64,000 nt of DNA, from the NCBI RefSeq assembly GCF_050948175.1, contig NC_135200.1:1860001-1924000 (forward strand). Reading direction: 5' to 3'. The DNA is from Xylocopa sonorina (taxonomy: Eukaryota; Arthropoda; Insecta; Hymenoptera; Apidae). The notes beneath the pieces are model-generated. The model saw only the letters and a list, made by a program, of their open reading frames with translations, made no database searches and was not told the DNA's origin. Position numbers and translations under genes: made by a program. Below are positions 1 through 14,302 of the stretch, one piece after another. Within the stretch, counting starts at the first letter, position 1, and every line of letters begins with the position of its first letter.

Positions 1-3000
1 CGTAGTAAACGCAGGACAATCGGATATCGATTACAGGTATATTATACGGGATGTACGCGATTGTTCTTTGAAATTACTTTTAATCGCTTGATCGGTGGTC
101 GCCGTTACGATATTGTTCATGTAGACAAAGAAATGCTTATACGGTATCTTTTCATTAGTATCACTATTATTATTCGTTTGTTTCGATAAATTTATTTGAA
201 ATAAATGCATGCATACCTAAAAATTTCTTTGAATAAGTTAAGTTGCATTAACAAACATTTAAATATTTAAGGAAACTATTAGAGATACGGTTGTCAAAGA
301 AAATTGTGCACATGTAAGTAAGCACGTTTAACGTGTAAATCTTAAGGAAAGATGTGGTGTTTAATGAAACGTGTAAAGTGTAATATTTATATACATTAAT
401 GAAGTGAGTAGACAGCCAGCCAGCTCCCTGCCTTTGGTTATATTTAGCATCCAACTACGAATGACGGATTATTTTCAGAGAAAGATATTTCCTAGTAACG
501 AAGTTGGCAATGCTACACGTTACATAATGAGAGGGGTAAACGTAAAATTCTATAAAGGAAATGAGCGATTTTATTACCGGTTTCCCTCGCGATAGTTATC
601 AGATAAATTCTATCTTACGAACAGCATCGGTTCGGGCTTCGCCCGCTGGATCGCGATCGGCGTCAACATCGAAGCGTCAAGCGACAATGTAAGAGAGACG
701 GTGGGACTCGAAGAACGGAGCGAATCTTGTTCCGGGTCAAGAAACGCGTGGCGGTGTAACGCGATGCAGCAAATTAGCAATGCAAATGCTTTGTCCCATT
801 TTACGGATGGGCAGCCTGTATAAGCCGCGTAAGCCAGAGCGAAGTTGCTGCCGCCACACGTGCAAACGTAGTTAATGTCCCGATTTCGAGCGGGACTAAA
901 CCACTGACATAATATGCCGGGGTAAACACTCTGTCGAAATTCCGGAACATTTCTAGCATTAGGCATCAGAATCTCTGTCGAAGTCTAATCGGTTCGTTCT
1001 TAAAATTATTATTGGACTCTGTCCGCGACATAAACTGTTCACGAGGTAGATTTGTCAGCAGAATGTGGAAGACCTGTTACTTTATTCTATTTTTAGAGAA
1101 AGAATGGTGGGTGAAACGGTCGTAACTTGAAACGTGTCGGTTGGTTCGAAAGATGCCAGGGATTAATTGATGAGTGAATAATACGTTTTCAGTATCCAGT
1201 GTAGTTGGTTTACTTAGTCAGCTAGCTAGTTTGATTAATCGGGATGAATTCCAGAAGCTAGGATCACCCAAGTCCATCTGCAATCTAATTTATGTAGATA
1301 GGAGGATGTGATTTCGAAATTGGTGAATTCTAGATTAGAAGAAAAGTAGAGAATTGTGTGTAGAAAGGTGATATTGAAATTTCATTCACTTGTTTCTCTG
1401 TACTCGCTTGGATGACTTCTGATCTCCGGATCCAGAAGATTGGACCCCAAATTTTCTATAATTCCCTAAACAAAACGATTTATTGGATTTTACGAAAACT
1501 GTTGTACGCCTATTTTCATGAGCATTAAATGACATGCATTTTAGTACGATAAGAAAGTTAAGGAATTTATTATGGCGCTGTTACGCCATTTATAACTTGT
1601 TCAATTTATAAGCGCATTTAAGTTTTACGATTATTTTGCGTTTGCCTGTTTCATAAAATGAACAAGATAAATGTAGCTGCATAAAATTATGCGAATTTAC
1701 GAGGATCTCGAAAGTCTGAAATTACTTTATTAGACAGGAACATCGTAAAGTGTGTTATTTCGACGTCCAAACTGCGCATTATTTGTCACATGCTCGCTAT
1801 TGAAGGGTTTTGTAATAACTTTCCACCGACTATAGAATAATTCACTCCGTAGTTTCTTATAAACGCGAGAATTTATCGTTTACTTTCTTTTATCGCTCAC
1901 TTATTAAATTACGCACGCGTACTCGGTCGATGCTAAAACATTGTACTAAAATGAAGAATCTTCTTCTTCTTCTTCTTCTTCTTCTTCTCTTTCATCAAGC
2001 TATATACATAAAAATATATCTAAAGAGATGTCTTTTTAATTTGTTTGCACTAAAATGATTAAAACATCAAATGAAACATGTAAATTGAAACAAGAAACGA
2101 CAAGGTAAGATTATACTGAAATGTATTTTAAATCTAATTGAATTGCACATTTTCAAAAATTACAAAAATTTAACGGTAGGTAATAAAAAGCGTAATTAGT
2201 AAGCCCCGGTAGTTATTTCACGTTTTAAGGTAATAAATTAAAAGAAAACCGCTAGATGGTTGCGTTTACATTACGAGGGCAAACGAAACGAGAGTGTGTT
2301 TAACAGAAAGACAATTGTTTTCCCTCTGGCAAAAATAGAGATGATATCTTTGACGACTGCGAGAGATAACCATATTCAAAAGAAACGGACAAGTATAACC
2401 TGAACACGCAATTAAGAATCGGTAAAACGCTCATTTAGATTATACTCAATCACCGAAAATTACCTAAACACAGTAGCTTACACAGTTTTCTAAATCCGTA
2501 GAAATAAAATCAATTCTTCTAGTAAGGATTCAATCGGGTCGTACTCTTAAATTTAGAGATAAAATCGATCGGTGTCATCCCGCTGGTCTTTCTGGTCTAT
2601 TCCAAGGGTCTTCTAATTGCCTCATTTAACGAACATCAATGGGTTTAAAAGGAACGGGGCAACCACCGACAAGCTGTGACCTAATTAGAAGGGATGAAAC
2701 GATATTCCACGGTTTATACCGTCACCTGAAAACCTGAAACTCGAAATTTTTCGACGTGAGAGCATGGGCAAAAAAAAAAAAGAAGACTTAAGGGTGAGAG
2801 AGATGGCTCGGATTTCGCCACGCATCACGTATACTTCTATCCGGCGCCATTTTCTTCGTGCAATGTAGTTAACTTGCATTTTTCAAGAGCACCCAGAGAC
2901 GAGTACCATTTCTCGAGCGCGGGAAATTAAATTAGGAAATATCTGTCAAGCGACTTTCCCCTGCGGTAATGACGTTATATTTTCCTTTATAACCAGCTTA

Positions 3001-5461
3001 CACGCCATAATTGCATTTCCTTAATTTTAACATCGCTCGACAGCGGAGGGAAGATCCTAATATCCTTGTAATTCGATATTCCCCTTTTATTAAAAATGTT
3101 AGGAGGTTGATCGAAACACCTTGCTAAGTCATATGTCACGAATCGATTAACTACTCTTACACCACGTCAACAGTCATCCGGATGAAAATGGAATGGTAAT
3201 CAATCGAGCGATTAAATGGCGACTGCCCTTTCCCTGATGCCCGAAATTTATATTATCGAGACACCGCTCAACGATTATGTCGTTAACCGGCTGTCAAACT
3301 AGCAGCCCCTTTCTCACGATTAGCAAGTAATTTCTCTGTCTGTTCCGCTGATTGAGTAAAATTGCCGTAAACTCGCCAGATTTGAACCGGAAAACAAAAA
3401 GGAAATGATGACTGGTAATTTCAGATTAAGGGATTGAACGATCGAGCTAAAAAAGATAACATTTCGTATGTTCCACTTTTCTTTGACGGTACATCAAAGA
3501 AAAATGAAATTCACTGCTCGGAAAAAATTGATTTCTTAACAGACAATTGATTGAATTAGTTAGGAATATATGTGATAGGTGCTAGAATATTATAATAATA
3601 TTCCCAATAGGCAATTTATTAAGAAACAGTAAGTTTACTGGTCATTGTCACTGTTCGCTTTGTTCAATTATCCGTAGATTATTCGGGTACATAGACGCAC
3701 ATAGGTGCTTTGTTTCCGAGATTCTGCAGTATTTAAACGTTCGTAGCAACTTTCCCATCATACATACATCCTTCGTCTCTGGAGAGTGGTACATCACTTT
3801 AATCCTTTTTCCGAAGCTTAATTTTATATATGAATTTTTAATCTTATTATCATTATCTTATATCGTGTACAAATTACTCGTTGTTTAAATTAATTTTAGA
3901 CATTTTCAGAAACTTGTTCTTTTTCCGTTCAGCTATTCAGTAAAATTGTCTGCCCATTATTTCGACTACTGCTACATAGGATGAATGTTAAGTAATAGTT
4001 ATACAAACGTAAGGTTGGTTTGCGCGATATTTATTATCCTTTTTACACGTTTCCAAAGACAATTACTCTTCTAATTAGAAATATTTTCCTATTTCTCAGT
4101 TACTGTTGCCAGCTAGAGACCTACCGGAATTGCTCGATCGCGGGATCATTAACCGATGATTCAAGCTGACCCATATTAATGAGCGGCAAGAAAATTTGCG
4201 ACAATCCGATTACCAACACGAAATCTCTACCATTATGTCACCTACATTTCGCATGAATTAGTACAATATTTGGTCGTCTATCGTTAATTCGTATCAACGG
4301 AAAGTCGATTAATATATAAATATGTGCGATTGCTATTACGTTGCTCGTTTATCAACCCTGATACGCACGCGATACCAGCAATTTCGTGTTTGCAAAACTG
4401 CGATATTGATTGTAGACTTTGCACGGTAGGCATTCCTGTCAAATCCTGATTATTGTAATATCTGTTTAATATCGGATGCGTAAATTTCGGATGAGAAATC
4501 GGATGCGATTGTAACGGCATAATTTCGATATTTTTAATCGCGTTGCATGTTTACCGTCGTTTCTGTCATTGAGGCAATGCCATTCTACTGGAAAGAATTT
4601 GATTTTATACTTGAAGACAATTGAGAATTCCTCAACTGTTCATAGGAGCCACATATATGGTAGAGATTGAAACGATCGCTTCTTCGATACCTGCTTTCTG
4701 GTACATTGCAGGAATACAGTTGAGTTTAATTCGACTTCTATGCAAGTTTATACAACATTATCTGGGATAATGAAATCTAAGCGTTATTTATTAAAGATAA
4801 AAGAATTATGTGTCGTTGTATCCTGCCGGTCGACAGGAAATGCTAAATCTACATTTACAGCTATAAATAATATATTTAAAACTATAAATAAAGTGTCGCG
4901 TTTAAATAGTACAAATAATTGTACGAATCTAACGCGATGGTCTATAATTATTAAATTACTTCGCGGCCGATCCCTAAAATTGTTTATATTTCTAAAGAAG
5001 AGTAATTCTATGATTGCGCCAGCTAAAGTACCGCACAGTAGCGCGCTTATCCTAGGAGCTTCTCAGATTTATACAGCTCCGTTGAATGGATGCCGTACGA
5101 TCGAACATTTTGAAAAACGATCAAGCGGCTGTGGCCGCAACATGGCCGTCGTCTTTGATCCGGTAAGAAATTGCACTCGCAACTTTCCACGACACGTTCC
5201 TTTCCAATCTTCGTAATGTTTCGTTCGCTACGAACGAATAAAATGATGACAAGATAAACATCGAAGAACCCTTAAGAAATAATTTCCAAAGCAAATTTTC
5301 CAAAGATGTTTTATGGAAGTTATCATTTCGCAGCTGTAGCCTATTATATGATATGTCGGCGGAGAGCAATAAAACGAGAAGACGTTCTTCTTCGTTACTG
5401 GCCCTGTTATCGGTTAAGCGAGCGTTACACCTGACTGAAAGTAACAGATAAATCCACTTAC
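1..5461. other. AT-rich noncoding stretch left of the Dpr-type exon
   Basis: No coding exon, RNA gene or mobile element is recognisable here. The minus-strand gene whose exon sits at 5462-5625 must continue leftwards, so this stretch is probably its downstream intron (inference). It contains a (CTT)n array near 1960-1988. The GC-richer patch at 610-966 has long frames on both strands but no recognisable protein. The 158-codon plus-strand frame at 4740-5216 is the longest in the window, yet it is compositionally unremarkable and matches no family I know. Confidence 0.6.
1960..1988. repeat. (CTT)n microsatellite
   Basis: An uninterrupted run of about ten CTT units, seen directly in the sequence. 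No function is inferred. Confidence 0.9.
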
Positions 5462-5625
5462 CTCCTTATCGCCCAGCTGATGAACTCTGCAATGAAGAAA
5501 AGCGGTCTGGCCGACCGCGATGGTCACGTTTCGTGGAACATTCATTTCGAACGTAGGTGTGTTGGTGACGTTGTGATTGCCGAAGACATTCCCGACCAAC
5601 AGCTTTTGATCCCGAGCGAAAGTGC
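5462..5625 (-). CDS. dpr: Internal exon of a Dpr-family (defective proboscis extension response) Ig-domain protein
   Basis: This 164-bp minus-strand exon has a TTCATTATTCCCAG acceptor before 5625 and a perfect GTAAGT donor at 5461-5456. It opens with two bases of a split codon, followed by 54 codons without a stop, and ends in phase 0. The peptide contains PTFEMNVPRNVTIAVGQTAF followed by LHCRVHQLGDKE. That is the A to C strand region of an Ig V-set domain, with the first disulphide cysteine in LHC and two N-x-T glycosylation sequons (both NVT). The pattern PRNVT-x-x-VGQTAFLHCRV-x-x-LGDK is typical of the first Ig domain of Dpr proteins. These are neuronal cell-surface proteins that bind DIP partners in synaptic specificity. 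In the family the next residues read VSWIRKRD, and this phase-0 ending fits that. No such exon lies to the left within the window. The exact paralogue is unresolved; the LGDK-x-V spelling recalls the dpr6/dpr10 group. The signal-peptide exon was not found. The family call is secure; the paralogue and gene span are not. Confidence 0.85.
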
Positions 5626-8148
5626 CTGGGAATAATGAAATTTATACCTATGTATTATATAATGCTGTGCTAGTTGTTCGCACAATCAGTTGTGTTTAGA
5701 GCGAGCAAGCGAGATGAATTGAAAATTAAAAAATTGTATTTTAAGCGTTCTACTATTAGGTTCCATCAAACCCCTGTACCCTTACTGGTGTAATAACTGG
5801 CTGAATGGAATTCAATAACTCTTTTCGAAACCGAGCCAACGCCGTCAACGCCACCATTAGCGGCACATAGCCCATTGTTCTTAGGGTCACGATGGTCTTT
5901 TATGACAGTGGCTATTATGAGATCCCGTCGACAAGGAATCACCCTGCCGCATTGTGATTTCTATTGGCCATTGTTAGCGTTGTCAAGAGAAATAGCGGAT
6001 TCCAATGACAGCTGTCAATGCCTACTTCGTTATTGATCGTCGATGCTTGAACCAGATAACGGGACGACTCTCTACCTAACCGTGACCCGAGATCGTCGAC
6101 GACTGATTAATCTAGGTACACGAGCTTTCACCAAGAGCTGCCGTTCGAAAACGCTAAATCGTACCCAGCTGTGTTTTCTATCTTCGATAGTTATCATTCG
6201 AATAGTTATCGAGACGAACAACTTGTTCCACCGAGACTTGAACGGCGCATCCTGTTCACGAGCGCAAATGTGTTTCGATACTCGAGTTCAACTAAAAATA
6301 TTGTTCTCTTGTTTTTCTCAATAGTACAGGTGAAAACAATTTTCTTTTATTTTTAATAACAACCGAATATTCGTAGAATTATTTAAATCAATTCGTTAAA
6401 CTTGGGGATTCGATTACTTCCTATTGAATTTATTAAAGTTACTCTCAAAATATCGATGTACCGCAATAATTTACAGATTTATAAGCGAGAAAAGAGATTT
6501 TTCTCAATTTACCAATGCTGTTATCAAATATCGATATACGATAATAATAATTACGATGTACTATACAGATCCTATACTTTAATATCAGCATGCATTTAAA
6601 AGCAATCATTCGCGATCTTTAACAAAGTTGATTAGAAAAAATGGTTAATTATACAAAACTAATGATCTAGTAGTCGGTTCAACGTAAACTAGAAATGAGA
6701 TGCGTAGACGCGTATACACGGACAGTGTGTTAGCGCGGTACTGTCTACGATAGAATCGTAAGGTAAACCCCGAGCTCGCAATCCTCTCGACGGTATTTTC
6801 ATGCGATCATGCGAAATATCGCGGTTAAACGTCGGGTCATCCGCATTTGAATAAGATTTGAATTTTCCAACGGCGAGCTCAAAGTTGGTTCGTGCAACGG
6901 CATTTGCATGAACCGTTATACCGTTCGCGTGCAATCTTCTAAGGCAGAATTCAATAACAGGCGGTTTTCTTCGGGAATGGATCCGACTGCGTCGAATCGA
7001 GTCGCGGCAAGACGATCCACGCGAACAAATTAAATCGCACGATCGCTTCTGTTTTGCGACGATAATCCTGGCAATTTCAGAGCCCGGGGCCGCTCTCGCC
7101 GATTTCTTTTTTTTTTTTCTCTCTTCTTTTTTACGAAGCTTCAATTGCGTTCGAGCTTAAACCCTCTCTGTTCAGCAGCGTCGCTTCCTCGGCTGGTTCT
7201 GGAGCCTGAAACCATCACCGTGAGCGAGAGCGCGGAAGAAGGCGCAGATCTCGTTTCGTTTATTAATCCAAGAATTTTAACAGACGCAAGAGGAGGAGGC
7301 GCAATATTTGCAGAGTCTGCCCACCTAACACAACCCCCCGCCGGTTTATTCTTCGAAGACGAATATTTCGTTACTAAAAGTAGACGAGATCTTTCGAATC
7401 CTATTAATTAACTAAAGAGACTGGACGAAGGGAATCGTCCAGTCCATCCGCGGTGGGATTGATCGATAATATGCGGTTGGTTTTAGTGATTTCTTTATAC
7501 GTTCATACTCTTTCGGTATGTATATATTTATATTTCATTTATTTGAATATCACTCTTTTCAGTTCTCGTTTCGTAAACTTTCGGTTTGAGAAAAATAAAG
7601 CAATTTAGAGAGTAATTAGAGAAAGTAAAAAGTTGGTCTTCCCGCGGAACGAATGCGAGAAGTCCCTTTTGTAAATCTTCGTTTTACGTTCGAACTTTAT
7701 TCACCCTCCGCTAGCAGTATCTCATTTTGTACGTGACGGCTTCAGGAGTCGCGCGCAGGAGTTTGGCGTTAAATTAGAACGGCATAAAATGATGGAATCG
7801 ACATGTCATCCGTCGCTTCCGCGATTGTTGCTTGTACTCGGGCTTGAGGTTTCGTGACACGTACGCGACGTCATTCAAACTCTCTTCAGTCACCGGTGGA
7901 CTAGCAAGCCGCGCCGTGGATACAGTTTAAGGTATCATTGCGCTGGTGCACGCGACCCTTTCAAATGTACATTTATTTTAATCCTTGCTCGAAATTTGTA
8001 GGCGCTGTGGACGATACGTGCCTCGTCACGCAGAGACGGTTTCAACGGATAGTAGTACGGAATTGTTTCTGTTATTTCTTTGCACCGTGTCTCTCCTCTC
8101 TATATTGATTTTCGATTGTATTGTTCACGTCCCCCCCCCCCCCCCCCC
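5626..8148. other. Noncoding stretch, probable intron upstream of the Dpr-type exon
   Basis: No recognisable exon or RNA gene. Several GC-richer patches (about 6690-7410) carry open frames on both strands without known motifs. A pure 18-base C run closes the stretch at 8131-8148. If the minus-strand Dpr-type gene has its first exon to the right, this is intron (inference). Confidence 0.5.
8131..8148. repeat. Poly-C (poly-G on minus) homopolymer, 18 bases
   Basis: Eighteen consecutive C, seen directly. The length is likely polymorphic or prone to sequencing error. The minus strand could form a G-rich structure. Confidence 0.9.
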
Positions 8149-8272
8149 AAGGCAAGCGTAGTCTTATCGATTATTAGTCGCTGGTAGCCTTACTAATATA
8201 AATCCACTAGCAAGCCTAGGACGATCTCTTCTTTAGTCATCACTCACTGTGATTCGAAACCATCGCGCTTCA
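8149..8272 (+). mobile_element. Decayed relic of the hammerhead-ribozyme LTR
   Basis: From 8184 the sequence follows the ribozyme part of the intact copies. GTAGCCTTACT is kept, then the catalytic TGATGAG has decayed to AATATAA, then TCCACTAGCA, a G to A change, GCC, and AGGACGA. An AAGGC at 8150-8154 can still pair with GCCTT, like stem I. The sequence ends in CGCGCTTCA at 8264-8272, matching the 3' terminus of the intact copies (CCGCTTCA). The 5' half cannot be aligned with confidence and no target-site duplication is evident. The ribozyme core is destroyed, so this copy should not cleave. A chance match is less likely given colinearity over about 50 bases plus the matching terminus, but the call remains moderate. 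Confidence 0.42.
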
Positions 8273-11200
8273 TAGACAACTGTCATCGTAGATGTTAATG
8301 TCGGAAAGGAAATTTACGTTTCCAGAGAAATTTATTTCATTTGATTACAGCAACGCAAACAGAATGCCGATCCTACATCTCGTTTACAGAAACGAAGCAG
8401 GGGAGATAAATGCCGAGATGTGAAACGTAGGTTTCTTTTGATAGCTTTAGCAATTCGTAGGAAATTGCGCACTAGATCGGTCAAGTTAAAATACTTATGC
8501 TTACATTTGATAGTTGTAAAATTGTTATTTTTGTTTAACGTCAAAACGGCTAAACAAATCGGAATAAATAAAATATTTCTGAATATTTATAAGAAAGGGA
8601 ATAATACATGATTTGCAACAAACCATCAAAATGGAATCTCCTATCGAACCGACATCGTGGAACTGGCATTTGAAACGAGCGAGTTCCACGTGACGCGTAC
8701 GAAGGAGACATTTCAGCTTTTTACAACGACCGTAAAACGACTTGTCGGATGTCTGACGTGAAAGTGATCTGGCCCATCTATTGATCTCTGTAATATTGCT
8801 CACTCGAGTCCCACCGTTCTCCGCCCCTATACAGAGTGAATTTAGTTCGGTTTCGAATTTTCGGTGTTTTTTTAACATCGGTCGCACAGCGCGCGGGAAT
8901 CCATCGGACGTCGTCGACGCGATCGAATTATGCAGATTCCGGCCTAGCCCGCGACGATGGAAATTTTATTAGTTTCTTCGGAATTCGTATGTTAATGTCG
9001 CGGGAACCTTCCGTTCTTCGCGACTCCAATGCGGAGTTATCGATAATAAAAAAAACCTCCTCCGTTCTATAATAGTTCTGAGAACGATGATGCTCCTCTC
9101 TACGTTGAAAGTGGAATTATTAATATTCGAGGAGAGAACTTTCGCTGTTGCGAGCTGTGTTTACGGTAGAAATTAAAATGATTACGTTTATGGAAATTCG
9201 AATTCGAGCTATTCCGTTTCTACGGTACGAAAATAAAAGAAATTCCGAGAATTATGATATTTGAAAATCAAAGAATTATTAAGAGCGTTAACTTCAATTT
9301 TCAGTCGTTTCATGCTACCGTGTCGTAGATTGCGAAACGTTTTGCATTTCACCATTGAAATCTGACTAGCGAATCTAGCGAGGTATTAATCGGTATTTAC
9401 TCACGGATGGCCAATCCCAGAGGCATTTATTTTTAAATATCATCCGCTACGAATATCCACTGGCAATCGTTGAATTAAATCCAATAAATATCAAAAATGT
9501 TAGCGATCGATCGCGTACAGCGTAACATCGTGTTCTAGTTTTGTCACTGCAGCCGTTCCATTCGCACTGATCGCAAGAGATAGAGAACACTAAATAACCG
9601 AGTTGTCGATTGCAACCTGCAAAAATCGTTACGCATCCGAGGAATGGCTGTCTGGAGCATTTCGATGTCATAATTCAAGCCGTTCGTTTCGCGATTAATA
9701 ATATAGTAGGCGCGATAACGCGAGCCTTTTCTGTCCCTGCCTCGTTGCAAATCGGACATTTATTTTCCCGTGGAAAAAAAGAACCGAAAGGAATATTTAT
9801 AGTAGTACCGGTTATTCCGCGTGGCACATCAGCTCGTCAATTCGTCTGGTCGACACCGAATTGGGGTGAACTTTTTCTGGAAATAGAAACGTTCAACGCG
9901 GCTGGATAAGTATTTGCAGTACACGATATGCTCGTTTTCGATCCATAATAATGTCTCATTTTTAAGCTTATATAAGCTTGAATAATCTTCGCATCCACTT
10001 TGTATTGGAAACCATAACGGCACCGTAAAGTAAACGTATTTCTACTGACAAATATAACGACGGTTTGGACCGTGAATATTGCATGTCAGATTTTTGTTCA
10101 ATTTCGTTATGCACGCCTGAACGTCCTACAAAGGTACAAGTTATCTCGTGGACTGTTACTTTGGTCGATAGGTCGGTTTATTTATCAAAAGAATCCGCGC
10201 GATGCTTCGAACTCGCAGTATCGTTCGGTCAGATCTAATTTAAACGCGTATTAAAAATGCTAAAATATTTCTGGAATTAATTAATTTGAAAACTCCCAGA
10301 ATGCGATTTGAAATTAATTATCACGGAAATTACCCTTCAGTTGCAGCGGCAGAAATAATTAAAATAAATAGAATGGTAGATCCGTCAATTTATTTGGCGA
10401 ATTCAATTTGTATATCGATCAACATTTTCGACCGTTTGTTGAGATATCGCGATGCGACGTTTCCTTGGAAGATAACTGGATAAAATTACCCATTTCAAAT
10501 ATTCAGGTTGTTCTAGTTACACTGCGGGACACTATGTAGCGGAGGTCTATCAAAAATGATCTCCGTCATACCCTCATCGCTCCGTCTGTAAAATACTTTC
10601 CGTATTAACGGTTAGATTCGTTTAGAATCGATAACGTTTAGAAGGATCCTATAGATATTACAAGTGCGATATTAGCGAGTCTTGCGCTTTTGTTGATCAC
10701 CCGATATTCGAATCTTGCCCCGTGCAAATGCCTCGGAAACCGTCGAATTTCCGCCCGAACGTGACGCCCGGGAAGACAGCCGAGCCACTTCGTTCGCCCA
10801 CCCTCTTGCGTCATGAATTCAATCGACCGCCATAATCTGTAAGTACTTTATATACCGAATTTTCTTGCACATCCTTGGGATTTATCACTCCTTAAAAAGA
10901 TCTTTATTTATTCGACGGTCAAGATATACATAGGTCCATGTGTGAATATCGGGGTGAATATAAATATTAAAATGATCTAATTTTTATATTCCGACCAATC
11001 GCTCGGCGCAGAATATTTGCGCACTAATTTTGATAAAAGTTGAATTAAAGAAATTCTGTAAGAAGAAAACGAAGCATCCATTGATATCTAATGAAATACA
11101 ATTAAATTAAATCTCTGGCCAATATTTTTCACTGCAATTTGTCGCACTTATGGTACGGAATTGACTAATGAAAGGTAGACGACGAGTAGTAACGCAGGCG

Positions 11201-11702
11201 TAATTGCATTCCGCATGAAATTTGAAAATCAATAAAACGGATCGAAGCTCGAGGTGTAACAATTGATCATTAAACGGGAGATTTTTATTCGCAATTAAAC
11301 ATGAAAATGTCTACGATGGAAACGGTGGCAGGCGGGCGCCTGCTGGAGGTCTTGGAAATTCATCAAAAAGTGTATTTCACCGCGACGTCTACTGGTTATG
11401 AGAATCAGCTTTAATTACGTAGGTGGTAGGTGGGCTAGTAATTGCAACCGGTTAATTAGATTTTCAGGATGGCGTGCATCTCTCGTTGTAGAAATAGCTG
11501 ACCGTCCGAGATCTAAATGATAACAGCGTAGAAATAAATGCGAGTCCATCAATTATTGCGGACACGCGGGCTGATTTATTTAAAAAAGATTAATACGACC
11601 AATTCCGATAATAAAGAATTCTCGAATAAAGATAATTAATTGTGCCTTAGTATAATTTCTTTGGGAATGTGACGTGGTAAATCAAATAAGAGACAATACT
11701 CT

Positions 11703-11703
<1 letters not shown>

Positions 11704-11734
<31 letters not shown>

Positions 11735-11735
11735 A
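11704..11735. repeat. (CAA)n microsatellite
   Basis: About ten tandem CAA units seen directly, ending in AAAATAAT. Confidence 0.9.
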
Positions 11736-14302
11736 ATAATTCATTTTGTAATACGTAAACGGTAGTCGCAAAACCTCCCGGAAACTGAGAAAGGACTCTT
11801 TCCCTCGAAGACGGACAGAAAGTTGGGAGTATGTAATATCCGTTTACCGTCTCCTGTCTCCTGCGCGACACGACTATAACGGTCGCCACATTTTGATAAT
11901 AATAAATGGAGTTTTGTCAAGTTACTAGTATAACAAAGGAACTTTCTCATGGGTATTGACGAAAATTTTATACCAAAGTATAACTAAAGTCTAATTGAAC
12001 TCTAAGTTACTTAGCAAACTCCTAAGCTACTTAATCGACTTTACGTTAAACTAAGCTTCGTCTAGTACCTCGATATAAATGATATTGAATTTTCCTAATC
12101 AGATAATAGAGAAGAGAGTTAGAATGCTCTGTTGACTCTATATTCGTTCTCGTTACATAATTAGAAAATGAGATTACTAGACGCGCAGTGATCCAATAAT
12201 TATTTCCACGAATTCGCTGTCGCTCGCAGTCAGATTTCACGCCAGCACATATCGGTGTTGGGCACCGTTGTAAACGAAAAGAAAGGTGGTATCCGAGAAA
12301 AACGGCGAAAACCGATCGCGACAAATTAAAACCATCCACGACGAGATTCGAGTTTCAATTATTTTCGTTGTTCGGTACCGATAAAGAACCAACCGCTGCG
12401 AGTCATCAAGCCGGTGGAAAAAGAGGAGGGAGAAAGGGAGGAGTAGGGGAGATAAAAGTTCACCAACGAGAGAAACACTTTCGATTCACACTAATAACTT
12501 TCAATCGGAATCGAATTCGAGATGGAAAGAGTAGAAACGGTTCTGGCCACATTGACCCGAATTACTAGATTTGCCTGTGACAGCCTCGACGACGAGACTA
12601 AAGGTTGCCCCACAATTTCCGAAGTCCCCGCTGCTCGGACGACATAAAGGGACTCTGTAGAAACGTTATCACCATGGCTGACACGCAATCAAGGTAGAGA
12701 ACGAAATAGCTGATTTACAGCACGCGATTAACCCCAAATATCGTCTAACAATCAACCGAACCAACTGTGCCCGTCTAATAGAAATTTCTGGAGCTCCTTC
12801 ACCCCTTTTTTGTTCCCTCTCCAACAGTTTTTATCTGTTATAAAGTAAAAAAATATTCTTTGTGTTTCGGCCATTGAGATTTATTTGAATGTTAAAGTGT
12901 ATTTCATTAATTTCTATTCAAGTATTGGGTTACCGTAGAAAATATAGAAATACATAATGTAATGTTATAGAGTATTTGGTTTCGTCCTACCATTATCGTG
13001 TAATATCATCAGGGCAATATGGATCCTCCATGGATTTGCACGCTGAATGAGAAATGATCTCCGGATTCTCCTAATTGCTTTTTAAAAAATTAAACAAACG
13101 AGATCAAACGCGTACGATAATTTGTTGGAATAAACCTGTATAGCAAGCTATTTGAAAGAGAAAGAAACGGTAATATTCGAATCTCAATCCAATGGGACGT
13201 TTCATACATCAGATATCGTTAAACATCTCGTACTGCTGCGCGCAAGCAATATTCAATATCCACCGTTGGCATCCACAAAAACAGTCTGCCAGCCAAGCCA
13301 GCGGAGCACTCGACGTTCAAATTTATTTAAAAGATACATCGTTCCGCACAGCGATATCGACACCAAAACAAACAGCACTCGAATGCATTTTTCCAGCACG
13401 CAAACAAACACACCATCGACAAATTGTACAGCTGCGGAATCTCGACTCGACAGAAATGCCCCGCTGTGATTTTGCTTCCGTACGCGAACTACTCTAATAG
13501 TCAGAAGCGTTTTCTCTGTTCGAAATAGAAAAAAAAACTAATATCTTATAAAATATTTTCATAATGTCATAAACTTTTTACACGATGAAAATCGCAACTT
13601 TGTTTAAACTTAAATGATTAGCGTTACAGTTACGTGGAATAGATTGGAAATTAGCTAGATAACTGCTGGTAGACAGATTTCTGATAAATCCTCGTACGCA
13701 AACATGTTCACGATCGCATTAATTCACGCGCGACATAGTTTGAGGAACTATGGCCGTTGGTGAAACGATTCGTAGAATCACGCGGTCAAGTTAAACTGGA
13801 TAAGCACCGATTTCGTGCTCGCAAACGGCGTCTCATCAATATTTCAGGGGCGTCGCACGGCTCCCTCCGCGGAAGAAGTCACCGCGGCGAAAGATAGTAA
13901 ATTCTATTTCCCCGACGTCCCGCGCAGCTGTTGTCCCCAGTTTTTCCGTTGCATAATAGAACAACGCCGGGAAATTTCTGGGTTTGACACGGCGCGTACC
14001 CAGCTCCTGGGGATTCCGGCCGACGATTTGCGATCCTCATGGCGGTTCCTGGACCGATCCCATGGTTTTTGGGGCCGCCGCCGGAATAAACGAGACCATT
14101 GTCGCGGATAAATGTGCGGATGTAGCGTTATCGATGCGCGCTCGGCCGCATTGTTGCTTCGACGTCGCATTCATTGCCTGTGAAACAGGCTCAGAATTAT
14201 TTGCGTTGCCACTGCTTTGGGAATAGGAGGGTAATTGTTGAATATGGCGGATTAATGGCGGGTTAATGGCGGGCGCGTCTAGTGATTATTTGATGAATTA
14301 AG

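Noticed and set aside
4740..5216. Longest open frame in the window (158 codons, plus strand)
   Set aside because: No recognisable domain, no promoter or splice context and low-complexity Ile/Asn/Lys-rich composition typical of AT-rich noncoding DNA.
7902..7913. GACTAGCAAGCC resembling loop II
   Set aside because: Only a dozen bases match, with no flanking ribozyme or LTR sequence; likely chance.
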